DNA from: Methylocystaceae bacterium
Lineage (GTDB): Bacteria; Pseudomonadota; Alphaproteobacteria; Rhizobiales; Beijerinckiaceae
Length of the DNA: 64,000 nucleotides
NCBI GenBank assembly: GCA_009773555.1
Contig: WSXZ01000013.1
Location: forward strand, 44,345 to 108,344
Direction: 5' to 3'
Positions 8,904-18,166 of this stretch are shown here, piece after piece. Position 1 is the stretch's first letter. Every line of letters starts with the position of its first letter. The notes below the pieces were generated by a model that was given only the letters and a program-made list of their open reading frames with translations, made no database searches and had not been told where the DNA came from. The position numbers were made by a program, and so were the translations under genes.

Positions 8904-9587
8904 ATGGCGGCGATTGACGGTCCCAAGGTGCAGGCGCGTTCCGGCAAGCCAAAGCAGCTCGTCGTTTTTCTTCATGGCTACGGCGCCGACGGCGCCGATC
9001 TTATCGACATCGGCCGTCAATGGAGCGCCTTCCTTCCCGACGCCGATTTCGTCGCGCCGCATGCGCCTGATCGATGCGCCGCATCGCCGACCGGACGACA
9101 ATGGTTTCCGCTCACCATGCGCGATCCCGAAGAGCGCTGGCGCGGCTGCATCGCCGCGCGTCCGACGCTCGACGCCTTTCTCGACGCCGAACTCGACCGG
9201 CGCGGCCTCGACGACAGAGCGCTGGCGCTCATCGGATTCAGCCAGGGCACGATGATGGCGCTGCATACGGGACTGCGCCGCAAGCGCGCGCCGCGCGCGA
9301 TTCTCGGCTATTCGGGCGTCTATGTGCTCGGGCCGGCGCAGGCGGACGAAGCGCCGATGGCCTATGAGAAACCGCCGGCCGTCCTTTTGGCTCATGGCGA
9401 AGAAGACGAAATGATCCCCGTCGAGGCGCTGCTCATGTCCGCCAACGCGCTCGCCGACTCCGGCGTTCCGACCCAATGGCACCTCTCGGCGCGGCTTGGC
9501 CATGGAATCGACGAAACCGGGCTGATCCACGGCGCCCTGTTCCTGGCGCAGTCCTTCGGCGTCGCCGTCGAGCTTCGCCGGCGGTGA
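8904..9587 (+). CDS. Alpha/beta-hydrolase, phospholipase/carboxylesterase type
   Basis: This 227-residue serine hydrolase of the carboxylesterase/phospholipase 2 family begins with VVFLHGYGADGADLIDIGR. The nucleophile elbow is GFSQGTMM, the Asp is near EEDEMIPVEAL, and the His is in ARLGHGIDE. Cytoplasmic; probably cleaves short esters or thioesters such as S-acyl groups. It is convergent with a methyltransferase gene 40 bp away. Confidence 0.88.
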   Translation: MAAIDGPKVQARSGKPKQLVVFLHGYGADGADLIDIGRQWSAFLPDADFVAPHAPDRCAASPTGRQWFPLTMRDPEERWRGCIAARPTLDAFLDAELDRRGLDDRALALIGFSQGTMMALHTGLRRKRAPRAILGYSGVYVLGPAQADEAPMAYEKPPAVLLAHGEEDEMIPVEALLMSANALADSGVPTQWHLSARLGHGIDETGLIHGALFLAQSFGVAVELRRR

Positions 9588-9627
9588 CGTTTAGCCGAGC
9601 CGTCGAATCGACAGTTCATCGCAAACC

Positions 9628-10371
9628 TCAAACTCCCTCAAGCCCGGCCTCGGCGCCGGCAGGCTCCATCGCCGCTTCGACTTCGATCGGGACGCGGCGC
9701 ACGGCGCGACGCATCACCGGGCGATAGAGCTGCTTCGTGGCCTCGACGATATGGACGCCGCCGCCGGGCAGCGAGAAGCGGCCGGCGATTCGCTCAAAGG
9801 CCGGCGCCGAGCGCAGCAGCGACGCGCGCTGGAACGGCGGCACGTAAAGCGCCTCGTCCCAATAAAGCGGCAGGAACTGCGCTTCCTGCAGCAATTGCTG
9901 CAACTGGCCGCGCGAATAGGGATGGCCCTGTCCGAAGGGCGTCGTGTCCACGCGCGCCCAAAGGCCGGTTCGACTCGGGGCGACGATCAGCACCCGGCCG
10001 CCGGGCGCAAGAATGCGCCAGACTTCTTCGAGAAGATCATGCGGGTGTTCGTCCGTCTCCAGCGCATGCACGATCAGGATGCGATCCATGCTGGCGTCAG
10101 GCAGCGGCGTCATCGACGGCTCCACCAAAGCCGAGGCGGAGCGCCCGTCGAGCGGCCAATGGACGACGCCCTGCGTGGCGGGCATGAAGGCGAGAACCCG
10201 CTGCGCCTTCTCCCGAAAACTGTCGAGATAAGGCGTCGCATAGCCAAGGCCGAGCACGCGCAGCCCCGCATGGTCCTGCCAGCGCGTGCGCACCAGCCGC
10301 GACACCAGGCGGCGCGCGACCTCTCCCAGCGCCGTGTCGTAAAAGGCCCGCAAATCGACGACGTCGAGCAT
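9628..10371 (-). CDS. SAM-dependent methyltransferase (type 11)
   Basis: This protein of about 247 residues begins with MLDVVDLRAFYDTALGEVARR. It has a SAM-binding block (VLGLGYATPYLD), an acidic strand near PDASMDRILIVHALE, and LLEEVWRILAPGGRVLIVAPSR, which is post-motif III. It sits divergent to gloB with 117 bp between them, an arrangement seen often in Rhizobiales. Substrate unknown. A second ATG at 10383 is possible. Confidence 0.82.
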   Translation of the reverse strand: MLDVVDLRAFYDTALGEVARRLVSRLVRTRWQDHAGLRVLGLGYATPYLDSFREKAQRVLAFMPATQGVVHWPLDGRSASALVEPSMTPLPDASMDRILIVHALETDEHPHDLLEEVWRILAPGGRVLIVAPSRTGLWARVDTTPFGQGHPYSRGQLQQLLQEAQFLPLYWDEALYVPPFQRASLLRSAPAFERIAGRFSLPGGGVHIVEATKQLYRPVMRRAVRRVPIEVEAAMEPAGAEAGLEGV

Positions 10372-10488
10372 GGCCCCGATCATCGACTCAATCGATCAGT
10401 GGCGCAAGGCGCGCCGGTCGCGCGCGTTCGGCTGTCGCGTTTTTTTGCGAAGCGGTATGATAGACAGCCGCCCAAGGAGACGACGCCC

Positions 10489-11265
10489 ATGGCATTGGAA
10501 GTCGCGCAGTTTATCTGCCTGAATGACAATTTCGGCCTGCTCGTTCATGAGCCGGAGCTCGGGGCGACCGCGAGCGTCGACGCGCCGGACGGCGAAGCGA
10601 TCGCCAAAGAGGCGGAGCGGCGCGGCTGGCCGCTGACGCATCTGCTGCTGACCCATCACCACGCCGATCACGTGCAGGGAACGCAGACGCTCAAGATGCG
10701 CTTTCCGCACATGAAGGTGATCGGGGCCGCCAAGGACGCGCATCGACTGCCGCCGCTCGATCGCGCGGTTTCGGAGGGCGATAGCGTGGAAGTCGGCGAG
10801 GCGCGCGCGCGCGTCATTGAAACGCCCGGCCATACGCTTGGACACATCGCCTATTATTTCGGCGACGATGAAATTTTGTTTGTTGGCGACACGCTGTTCT
10901 CGCTCGGCTGCGGCCGCGTTTTCGAGGGCACCATGGACATGATGCGCCTCACGCTCGAAACGCTCGCCAATCTGCCCGGCGAAACACAGGTGTATTGCGG
11001 ACACGAATATACGCAGGCTAACGCCAAATTCGCGCTCGCCGTCGATCCCGACAATCCGGTGCTGCGCGAACGGGCGCAAACGGTCGCCGAGCTGCGCAAA
11101 GACAGAAAATTCACGCTGCCGACGACGATCGCGCTCGAGAACGCCACAAACCCGTTCCTGCGGGTCGAGGACCCGAGCGTGAAGGCCGCGATGGGCATGC
11201 AGGACGCCGATCCTTTCGCCGTGTTCGCGGCGATGCGCGAACGCAAGAACAGTTTCGCCGCATGA
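10489..11265 (+). CDS. gloB: Hydroxyacylglutathione hydrolase (glyoxalase II)
   Basis: This 258-residue metallo-beta-lactamase-fold enzyme hydrolyses S-lactoylglutathione to lactate and glutathione, finishing methylglyoxal detoxification. The binuclear metal motif THHHADH is present, then ETPGHTLGHI, FVGDTLFSLGCGR and YCGHEYT. The C-terminal glyoxalase II domain ends in ERKNSFAA. The start has AAGGAGA at proper spacing, so the long open frame upstream is not used. Its TGA overlaps the next ATG by four bases. Confidence 0.95.
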   Translation: MALEVAQFICLNDNFGLLVHEPELGATASVDAPDGEAIAKEAERRGWPLTHLLLTHHHADHVQGTQTLKMRFPHMKVIGAAKDAHRLPPLDRAVSEGDSVEVGEARARVIETPGHTLGHIAYYFGDDEILFVGDTLFSLGCGRVFEGTMDMMRLTLETLANLPGETQVYCGHEYTQANAKFALAVDPDNPVLRERAQTVAELRKDRKFTLPTTIALENATNPFLRVEDPSVKAAMGMQDADPFAVFAAMRERKNSFAA

Positions 11266-11717
11266 CAAGCGCGCTTTCGACGCAGGAGGTCGTGCGGCTT
11301 CTCGATCTCGCGCCGCATCCCGAGGGCGGCTTTTATCGGCAGACCTTTCGCGATCCCATGCCGGTCGACGGCTCCCGCGCCGCGTCGACGGCGATCTATT
11401 ATCTGCTCCCTGGCGGCGAAATGTCCCACTGGCATCGGGTCGACGCCGCCGAAGTCTGGCACTTTTACGCCGGCGCGGCGCTGGAGCTTAAGATCGCGGC
11501 GCAGGGCGCCCCGACCGAAGTCTTGCGCCTGGGCGCCGAACTCGCGGCGGGCGAGCGGCCGCAAGCTGTGGTGCCCGCGGGCGTGTGGCAGTCGGCGAAA
11601 AGCCTCGGCCGGGGGGCGAGCGAATGGACCCTCGTCGGCTGCACGGTCGCGCCGGGCTTCGAATTCGCCGGATTCGAGCTGGCCCCGGCGGACTTCTCGC
11701 CCGACCCTTTGCCTTGA
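11262..11717 (+). CDS. Cupin protein of the DUF985 family
   Basis: This 151-residue single-domain cupin has the family block LAPHPEGGFYRQTFRD, then AIYYLLPGGEMSHWHRVDAAEVWHFYAG with metal-ligand histidines. The end WTLVGCTVAPGFEFAGFEL is also typical. The reaction is unknown. It overlaps gloB by four bases (ATGA), so the two are translated together. Confidence 0.9.
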   Translation: MTSALSTQEVVRLLDLAPHPEGGFYRQTFRDPMPVDGSRAASTAIYYLLPGGEMSHWHRVDAAEVWHFYAGAALELKIAAQGAPTEVLRLGAELAAGERPQAVVPAGVWQSAKSLGRGASEWTLVGCTVAPGFEFAGFELAPADFSPDPLP

Positions 11718-11733
11718 ACGCAAGGGCTTTTCG
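11705..11733 (+). terminator. Possible terminator after gloB-cupin
   Basis: An imperfect stem pairs CCCTTTGC with GCAAGGG, followed by CTTTTCG. It overlaps the last codons of the cupin gene. The stem has one bulge and the T tract is short. Confidence 0.35.
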
Positions 11734-11807
11734 TCCCATCGGGGGCTTTGACCGACCCGGCGGATAGTGTATCGGGTCGCAGACAATAAAAATGAGGAAA
11801 TGTCCGA

Positions 11808-12647
11808 ATGTGTTGGAGTGGAGAGGCGTCAGCGGTGTTGGCGACGGCGGGGATCGCCGGCGCGGCCTATTCGGCGCTCAAAAAGGACCCCGAACCGCTC
11901 GCCCTCTGGGTCTGCCTTCTCTACTTCGCCAGCATGGAGTCGCTTCAGGCGGTCGCCTACTCGGTCTTGAATCAATGCGACTCGCCGCTCAACCAATTGA
12001 TGACCATGTTTGGTTATCTCCACATCACATTCCAGCCCTTCTTCATTAACGCCGTCGCGCTTTATTTCATGCCCAAGGACAGCGCCCGCATCATCGCGCC
12101 CTGGGCCTATTTCGGCTGCTTCGTCGCGGCCATCGCCATGCTGCTCCAGCTGTATCCCTTCGCCTGGGCTGGACACTGCGCCGCCGGACGACCGCTCTGC
12201 GGCGACATGCTGTGCACGGTCCGCGGCGAATGGCACATCGCCTGGCTGCTGCCGACGAATGGCCTTGGCAATTCCATGGTCGATAACGCCTATCTCGGCC
12301 GCGGCTACATCGAATATCCGCTGATGGCCTTCTACATCCCAGCGCTCTTCGGCAGCTGGCGCTTCATCCTGTTTTCCTGGCTTGCGGGGCCGTTTCTCGC
12401 CGGTCTGACGACCAGCAACATCAATGAATGGCCGGCGGTCTGGTGTCTGTTCTCGATCGGGCTCGTGCTCGCCATCATCAAGACGCCGCTGCGCTATCAC
12501 CTGCACGTCGGCGACCCGTGGTGGATGATGTTGATCAAATGGTGGAAGCGGCGCAAAGCGGCGGCAAAGGCGGCCCTCGCCGCGGCGGCGCCGCAGCCGG
12601 CCGAGCCGGTCGCTCTCCTCACCGAGGTCAAAGAGCCGGCGGAATAA
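11808..12647 (+). CDS. DUF5765 multi-pass membrane protein
   Basis: This 279-residue protein has about seven hydrophobic segments. The MCWSGEAS start and the pattern with QPFFIN, a CDS-rich loop and GRGYIEYPLMAFY match the DUF5765 family. The C-terminal tail is an Ala/Lys/Pro-rich cytoplasmic extension of low complexity. Function unknown. It stands alone between the cupin and the convergent pxpCBA genes. Confidence 0.75.
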   Translation: MCWSGEASAVLATAGIAGAAYSALKKDPEPLALWVCLLYFASMESLQAVAYSVLNQCDSPLNQLMTMFGYLHITFQPFFINAVALYFMPKDSARIIAPWAYFGCFVAAIAMLLQLYPFAWAGHCAAGRPLCGDMLCTVRGEWHIAWLLPTNGLGNSMVDNAYLGRGYIEYPLMAFYIPALFGSWRFILFSWLAGPFLAGLTTSNINEWPAVWCLFSIGLVLAIIKTPLRYHLHVGDPWWMMLIKWWKRRKAAAKAALAAAAPQPAEPVALLTEVKEPAE

Positions 12648-13646
12648 TCAGTCTCGCGCGTTGACGACGCCGCCGACGAGATTTTCCGCCAGCAGCGACT
12701 CGGTGGTCATCTCGGCGCCGAGAGGCTCGCGCGTCCCGCCGGCCTCGAGGGCCGCAAAATAGGCGCGGCGGGCGGCGACCGCCTCGTCCCACTCTACGGC
12801 GCGGAAGGACAGGTCTTCGCCGGGACGCAATTGCGCCAGCCGGCCGAGATCCGCCCCGATCACCGTCGCGATCTTCGGATAGCCGCCGGTCGGCTGTCGG
12901 TCCGCCATCAGCGCGAGCGGCGCGCCGTCGCCGGGGATCTGAATAGCGCCCATGGCCACCCCGTCGGAGACGATGTCATGTCCGCGCCGATGGCGGATCG
13001 CCGGACCCTCAAGCCGATAGGCCATGCGATCGCTGCGGGCGCCGATGCGCCAGCGCGCGTTCAGAAAGGCCTCGATCTCCTCCGGCGTGAAATAATCCTC
13101 CTGAGGCCCGAGAAGAACGCGGATCGGCGCGCCGCTTGCGGCGAGCCAAGGCGCCGCCAAGGCCAGCGGCTCGAGCGGCGGCTCCGCCGCCTCGGCGAGC
13201 ATCAAGGCGTCGCCGGCGGCGAGCGGCTTGGGCCCGAGGCCGGACCGGGCGTGCGTCGCGCGCGAACCGAGCGTCGGCGCGAGATCGAGCGTTCCGCCGA
13301 CGGCGACATAGCACCAGGCCCCTGACGCGCCGGCGCGCAGCACGAGCCGTGCGCCGTCGGCAAGCGGCAGCAGGCACGCCGGCGGCATTGGCCGCCCTTC
13401 GAGCCGGATGTCGAAATCGCCTCCCGCGACAGCGACGCAAAGCGTCGCGCCTTCCGCCCGAAGCGTCATGCCCCCAAGCGAAACTTCGATTGCGCTGTCG
13501 GCGCCGGCGGCGCGCGTCGCGACAAGATAAGCGCCAAGATCCATCGGCCCCGCCGGCGTGACGCCGTAGCGCGAATGCCCGAAACGCCCCTCGTCCTGGA
13601 TCGTGACGCCGGGCCCGGCGGCCTCGATAAGGAGCCGCGCGCTCAA
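12648..13646 (-). CDS. pxpC: 5-oxoprolinase subunit C (biotin-dependent carboxyltransferase fold)
   Basis: This 332-residue protein opens with LLIEAAGPGVTIQDEGRFGHSRYGVTPAGPMD, the hallmark of this family, and contains VLLGPQEDYFTPEEIEAFL and IPGDGAPLALMADRQPTGGYPKIATVI. With PxpA and PxpB it forms the ATP-dependent bacterial 5-oxoprolinase, which opens pyroglutamate to glutamate. It overlaps pxpB by four bases. The name comes from the A-B-C set; the fold alone is shared with urea amidolyase. Confidence 0.9.
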   Translation of the reverse strand: MSARLLIEAAGPGVTIQDEGRFGHSRYGVTPAGPMDLGAYLVATRAAGADSAIEVSLGGMTLRAEGATLCVAVAGGDFDIRLEGRPMPPACLLPLADGARLVLRAGASGAWCYVAVGGTLDLAPTLGSRATHARSGLGPKPLAAGDALMLAEAAEPPLEPLALAAPWLAASGAPIRVLLGPQEDYFTPEEIEAFLNARWRIGARSDRMAYRLEGPAIRHRRGHDIVSDGVAMGAIQIPGDGAPLALMADRQPTGGYPKIATVIGADLGRLAQLRPGEDLSFRAVEWDEAVAARRAYFAALEAGGTREPLGAEMTTESLLAENLVGGVVNARD

Positions 13647-14380
13647 AGCAGCGTCTCCCGGCGCGCCACCGTCTCGCCGGCCAGGGCGCGCGCATCGAGC
13701 GATAGAAATGTCTCGGCGTCGATCGGCTCGAAGCGCACGGCGTCGCCCGGCGCGACAAGAAAAGGCGGGTCGCGCTTCAGCGCGAACATGCGCTCAGGCG
13801 TGCGCCCGACGACATACCAACCGGTGGGCATCGGATTGGCGGCGATCAAAGAGAGCGCGCCGCCGATCAGCGCCCCGCCCTGCGGCGTCGGACCGCGGGG
13901 GGTGGCGCGCCGCGGGATCGCGAGCGCCTGCGGCAGCCCGCCGAGATAGCACCACCCCGGCGCGAAACCATACATGTAGGCGCGATAGTCGGCGCCGGCG
14001 TGCAGCTGCGCCAGCGATTGCGCCGTCTGCCCGAGCAGCGCGGCGGCTTCGCCAATGTCTTCCGCAAACTCGGGATCATAGCAGCAGGGAATGGTCCAGC
14101 GCGCAGCCGGCTGCAGCGCCCGCGCGTCCGCATCAAGAGGCGCGATCAGACCTTCGATCGCTGCAATCAGCGCCGCGCGCGAAATTTCAAGCGGCTCGTA
14201 GCGCAGGAACAGCGCGCGATAGGTGGGCGTCGTTTCGCGCAGGCCCGCCGGCGGCGCGGCGCGAAGACGCTCGTCGAGCGCCAGCACGCGGGCGTTGACG
14301 GCGGGATCGACGCTGTCGCCGAATTCCACTGAAAGCGCCGACTCGCCGCAGTCGAGGAAGCGCGGCGTCTCATCATCCAT
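13643..14380 (-). CDS. pxpB: 5-oxoprolinase subunit B
   Basis: This 245-residue protein has the allophanate-hydrolase-subunit-1/KipI fold, with CGESALSVEFGDSVDPAVNARV at the start, then PCCYDPEFAEDIGEAA and AYMYGFAPGWCYLGGLP. It is the partner of PxpC. The overlap downstream and the 5-bp gap to pxpA upstream mark one operon, pxpA-pxpB-pxpC. Confidence 0.9.
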   Translation of the reverse strand: MDDETPRFLDCGESALSVEFGDSVDPAVNARVLALDERLRAAPPAGLRETTPTYRALFLRYEPLEISRAALIAAIEGLIAPLDADARALQPAARWTIPCCYDPEFAEDIGEAAALLGQTAQSLAQLHAGADYRAYMYGFAPGWCYLGGLPQALAIPRRATPRGPTPQGGALIGGALSLIAANPMPTGWYVVGRTPERMFALKRDPPFLVAPGDAVRFEPIDAETFLSLDARALAGETVARRETLL

Positions 14381-14385
14381 TGCGG

Positions 14386-15162
14386 TCAGGCTCCTGCGAA
14401 GGCGCGCAGCTTCCAGCCGTCGCCTTCAAGCGCGGCGCGCAGCCTCCGGGCCATTTCAACCGCAAGCGGCGAATCGCCGTGAACGCAGACCGAGTCGATT
14501 TGCGTCGGCAGGAGTTTGCCGCTGATGGTCCCGAGACCGCCGCGCGCAAGCATGTCGCGCACGCGGGCGCAGGCTCTTTCGATATCCTCGATCACCGCGC
14601 CTTCTTCCGATCGCGGCTGCAGGCGTCCGTCGTCCATATAGGCGCGGTCGGCGAAAATTTCATTCACGACGCGCAGCCCCGCGCGCGCGCCGGCGTGCGT
14701 TTGCTCGGACAGCGCAATCGCGAGCAGCGCGAGCGACCGATCGACGCCGCGGACCGCGCGGGCGATGGCGTCCGCGACATCGGCGTCGCGCTCGGCGATA
14801 TTTGCGAGCGCGCCATGCGCCTTCACATGCGTGATTCGATGTCCGCTCAGAACCGCCAGCGCTTGCGCCGCGCCGAGCTGATAGGCGACGGCGCGTTCGA
14901 TCTCCCGAGCGCTCATCGGCAAACTGCGCCGCCCGAAACCTGCGAGGTCCGGAAAGGCGACGTGGGCGCCGACGGCGACTCCCTTTTCTTTGGCGCGCGC
15001 AAATGTCGTCGCCATGATGTCGGGGTCGCCGGCGTGGAAGCCGCAAGCGACATTGGCGCTCGTCACGATGTCGAGCATGGCGTCGTCGTCGCCCATGCGC
15101 CAATGGCCGAAACCTTCCCCGAGGTCGGCGTTAAGATCGATGGCGCGAGAGGCGGAAGTCAT
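14386..15162 (-). CDS. pxpA: 5-oxoprolinase subunit A (LamB/YcsF family)
   Basis: This 258-residue protein begins with AIDLNADLGEGFGHWRMGDD and continues with SANVACGFHAGDPDIM and GAHVAFPDLAGFGRR, all diagnostic of LamB/YcsF. It is the subunit that acts on 5-oxoproline. The ATG at 15162 gives the family start; an in-frame extension of 21 codons is not conserved in style. It heads the pxpABC operon. Confidence 0.92.
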   Translation of the reverse strand: MTSASRAIDLNADLGEGFGHWRMGDDDAMLDIVTSANVACGFHAGDPDIMATTFARAKEKGVAVGAHVAFPDLAGFGRRSLPMSAREIERAVAYQLGAAQALAVLSGHRITHVKAHGALANIAERDADVADAIARAVRGVDRSLALLAIALSEQTHAGARAGLRVVNEIFADRAYMDDGRLQPRSEEGAVIEDIERACARVRDMLARGGLGTISGKLLPTQIDSVCVHGDSPLAVEMARRLRAALEGDGWKLRAFAGA

Positions 15163-15444
15163 GAGAAATGCGAGTCGCCTTTGAAGAGGGGCCGCGAGAT
15201 TGGCGCAACCGCGCTGCGGCGGCAATGCGCAACGCTCGGTCAGTCTGCGCCCTACAACTTCTTATGGCTTCAGCGCCGCGATTGTCGGCCTGTGACATAG
15301 CGATCCGATGCAGCGAAGATCGGCACAAACCCGCACAAATAGGGCAAGGTGGCGCTTGACAAAGACAGTGCCCTTTGGTGAAGCTATATCGCGGCGAAGC
15401 CGGAAAAAAGAGCCACTGGCTGGCTCAACGTGGGAGGAAAAAAT

Positions 15445-15522
15445 ATGCAGTATCTTATCCCGGGACTCATGCTCGCTATCGTCATCGGCGGCGCTCTCGT
15501 CGCGATGAAGATTGGCCGCTAA
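15445..15522 (+). CDS. 25-residue single-span membrane peptide
   Basis: The frame starts MQYLIPGLMLAIVIGG and ends VAMKIGR. It is one hydrophobic helix with a short positive end, the layout of small membrane subunits such as CydX or KdpF, though it matches neither. A strong ribosome site (GGGAGG) lies eight bases before the ATG, and TTGACA occurs about 85 bp upstream. It is alone between two minus-strand transcription units. Too short for family assignment, but the ribosome site and composition make it a likely real gene. Confidence 0.6.
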   Translation: MQYLIPGLMLAIVIGGALVAMKIGR

Positions 15523-15551
15523 GGTCAAGAAAAGTAAGGCCTTTCCATACG

Positions 15552-15627
15552 GTCCGTTGGCAAGCACCAGCTTGGCCTAAGCGTCGGCGTTGTTGCGCCA
15601 ACGGACTGAGCTGCTCCGGTTCAGCTC
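15552..15627. other. Structured intergenic segment (inverted repeats)
   Basis: GTCCGTTGGC (15552-15561) is the exact reverse complement of GCCAACGGAC (15597-15606). A second hairpin, GAGCTG/CAGCTC, follows at 15608-15627. It lies downstream of the 25-residue peptide and beyond the end of the kinase gene on the other strand. It could be a two-way terminator or a small RNA; there is no good T tract. Confidence 0.4.
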
Positions 15628-15664
15628 TCGTTTCCCACCGGCCCCTCTTCCATCATTGTTCGGA

Positions 15665-17851
15665 CTACTCCGCCGCGAGCGCTTGCGGCGGCGGAAACGC
15701 GATTTCGATCAGCGTGCCTTCATTGTGACGGCTGTTGATGCTGAATGAGGCGTGATTCGCCTCAATCAATGCCTTTGTCAGCGGGAGACCAAGCCCCGTC
15801 CCGCTCGCCCTGCGCAATGCGCCAACCTGCCGGAACGGCTCCAAGGCGGTTGCGACATCCGCCTCCGACATGCCGATCCCCGTGTCCTTGACCCGGATGA
15901 CGACAGAGCCGGCGTCGTTCAGCGCGCTCGACACGATGACCTGACCGCCCGGCTCGTTGAACTTCACCGCATTCGACAGAAGATTGAGAAGAATCTGCTT
16001 GAGCGAGCGCGCATCGGCCCGCAGCGGCGGAAGGCCCGCCGCAAGCGCGAGACGCATGACGACGCGCCCCTGATTGGCCTGGGCCTGCATGATCGACGCG
16101 CATTCGGCGATGGTTGCATTGGCGTCGACGAGCGAGAACGAAAGCTCCATCTTGCCAGCTTCGATCTTGGAGAGATCCAAAAGATCGTTGACGAGGGATA
16201 AGACATGCGCGCCGGAAGCGCGGATGTCTTTCAAATATTCCTTGTAGCGGGGAGAGCCGATCGGCCCGAGACGCTCCTCCATCATCACTTCCGCAAAGCC
16301 CATGATGGCGTTCAGCGGCGTGCGAATCTCATGCGATATGCGGGTCAGGAAATCGGACTTCGCCGCATTGGCGCTTTCGGCGGCAAGACGCGCCGCTTCA
16401 AACCAACACCATTGGCCTTCCATCGGCGAAGATCCGGCGCAGGATGAGATCGACGGGGACGCTGCCGCGCAGCGGCGCTGTAGCCAGCGATACGCGCGCG
16501 TCGGCGTGCGGCTGGGCGTCAGAAAAACGCTGACGGAGGATTTGCGCGTCGGTTGGGCTGAAAAAAGACGTCAGGTTGCGGCTCTCAAGCGCAGTCGCCT
16601 CCGTCGCCAGGCAAGCCGCGAAGGGCGCGTTGGCTCTCACGATCATCCCGTCCGCCGCCACGATCGCAAGCGGCGCGCGCGAGAGGTCGAAAGCCGCGCC
16701 AAGCAGCGCGCTCTCGGACTTCGCCCGCGCAAGCTTTTCTTCGAGCGCGCGCGCGAGCGCCAGGGCGCTTTGCTCCGGGCCCGGCGCGATGAGTTCGAGA
16801 TTGCGACGCGTCGGCGCCGCTGGCTCGTCAGGATCGAGCTCCGACAGCGCCGCGGCCTCCGCTGCGGGGATGACGAGATCGCCTTCCGTGAGCGCCCGCG
16901 CGATTTCGTCAAACGCCAGGCGTTCGCTCGAACTGAGCGCCTCTCCCACATCGACGCGCTGCGAAGCCGGCGCGCGGAGCATCACGACATTGTCGAGCGA
17001 TGGCTCGAAGGCGTTCTCTTCAAAACTCGAATCGACGCCCGTCGCCGCAGTGGGTTCGGCGGCTCGCGCGCGATTGATGCGCAACACGCCATAACCCTGA
17101 TAGCCGAGAAACCGCCCTGCGGAATCCGTCATCTGCCGAGCGCCGAGCGTCGTCGGCACGCATCCGGCATCCCCTTCGAAGGGCCATTCGACCTCGACGC
17201 CGCTCCACGCACGGCGCGAGGCGACGGCGCGGACAAATGCAGCGTCGAGCGCAAGGGCTTGCGTCGCATCCTGCACTGAACGGCCGAGGATGTCGGCGGC
17301 TTTTTCGCCCACCACGTCGGCGAGCGTGTGGGTCACGGCGGTGAATCGTCCTGCCGCGTCGGTCTTCCATAAAAAGCGCGGCGAACGCGCGCCGTGTCGC
17401 GCCGCCAGGCTGCGGCGGAGGGCCGCCGTCTCATCGCTGACCCGCGCTTCAGCCGCGCGCGGTTCCTGAGCTGGCGAATCCGCGCGAACGCCAAGTCGCC
17501 GCTTTCCGCGGCGAAGCTGCGGCAGAGAAAAGTGACCGTTTGCGGCTGCCCGGAAACACGAAAGCGCAGCCGCTCAAGACGAAGACCTGGGCGGCAGCGC
17601 AGTTCGCCGACAAGCTCGGCCAGACGTCGCGACCCCGGATCGTCGCCGCGAAACAGGCGTTCGGCGAGCGCGCCGGCGTCTTCGCCAAAGACCGCGCGGG
17701 CGGACTCGTTCAGAAAAGCAATGCGCAGGGGATCGCCGCCCGCCGCGACAATTGGCGCGCCGGAGGCGTCGAGCGCGGAAAAAACAGGATTTGCCGCCAC
17801 GCAAGCGGCTGCTCGCGCGTCTTCCTCGAGGTCCTGCTGCGAACCGTCCAT
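15665..17851 (-). pseudogene. PAS sensor histidine kinase (PdhS/DivJ-like), two frameshifts
   Basis: Three consecutive frames together encode one kinase of about 728 residues. The N-terminal frame (17851 to about 17480) is a PAS-like region. The middle frame (to about 16405) continues as SPRFLWKTDAAGRFTAVTHT and a second PAS. The last holds the H-box SHEIRTPLNAI, then NLLSNAVKF, DTGIGMS and GTGLGLPLTKAL. Near 17475-17495 one missing base would join the first two frames; near 16407 one extra T in GGTTTGAAG breaks the second join. The H-box region resembles PdhS/DivJ cell-cycle kinases, cytoplasmic. The lesions may be sequencing errors. Confidence 0.8.
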
Positions 17852-18166
17852 TGCCTACCGCCTCAACCGACGGTCTCGCCCGCCGCGCGCTTCTCAGGCG
17901 TCTCGTCGGCTCGACGCTAACGGATGCAAGCAAATTAGCCGCCGCCGCGCGCAAGGTCTATGATTGTCGCGCGCCTTTCATAGTATTTCTACACTCGAGA
18001 ACTACCGTCCCCGAGATCTGCTGCGGCGCACAAAATTGTTGCATCGCAACATAAAATCGGGCAGTATGACTGGACTCGCCGGATCGCCGTTGGGGCCGGG
18101 CGCGAGGCGGGTTAAATATGGTTTAGCGCGGCGCTTGTTTAATTTTTCACCGCACGGAGGTGCGCC
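17852..18166. other. Intergenic region between kinase and phasin genes
   Basis: About 315 bp separates the divergent kinase and phasin genes, so both promoters should be here. The only clear motif is the dyad at 18037. No other gene or RNA was seen. Confidence 0.5.
18037..18051. promoter_or_regulatory. Dyad upstream of phasin genes, possible PhaR site
   Basis: TGTTGC-ATC-GCAACA is a perfect 6-bp inverted repeat with a 3-bp spacer, about 115 bp before the first phasin. PhaR, the repressor of phasin genes in alphaproteobacteria, is known to bind TGC/GCA-type inverted repeats. No phaR gene is in the window, so the link is inferred. Confidence 0.4.

Noticed and set aside
9751..10488. In-frame extension of gloB upstream
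   Set aside because: It is antisense to the methyltransferase and the true start has a ribosome site and the family N-terminus.
12648..15162. Urea carboxylase/allophanate hydrolase cluster
   Set aside because: The three genes have the subunit A-B-C set of 5-oxoprolinase, with LamB/YcsF; no biotin carboxylase is present.
15356..15390. Sigma-70-like promoter (TTGACA and TATATC) for the 25-residue peptide
   Set aside because: The spacing is about 23 bp, too long for a confident call.
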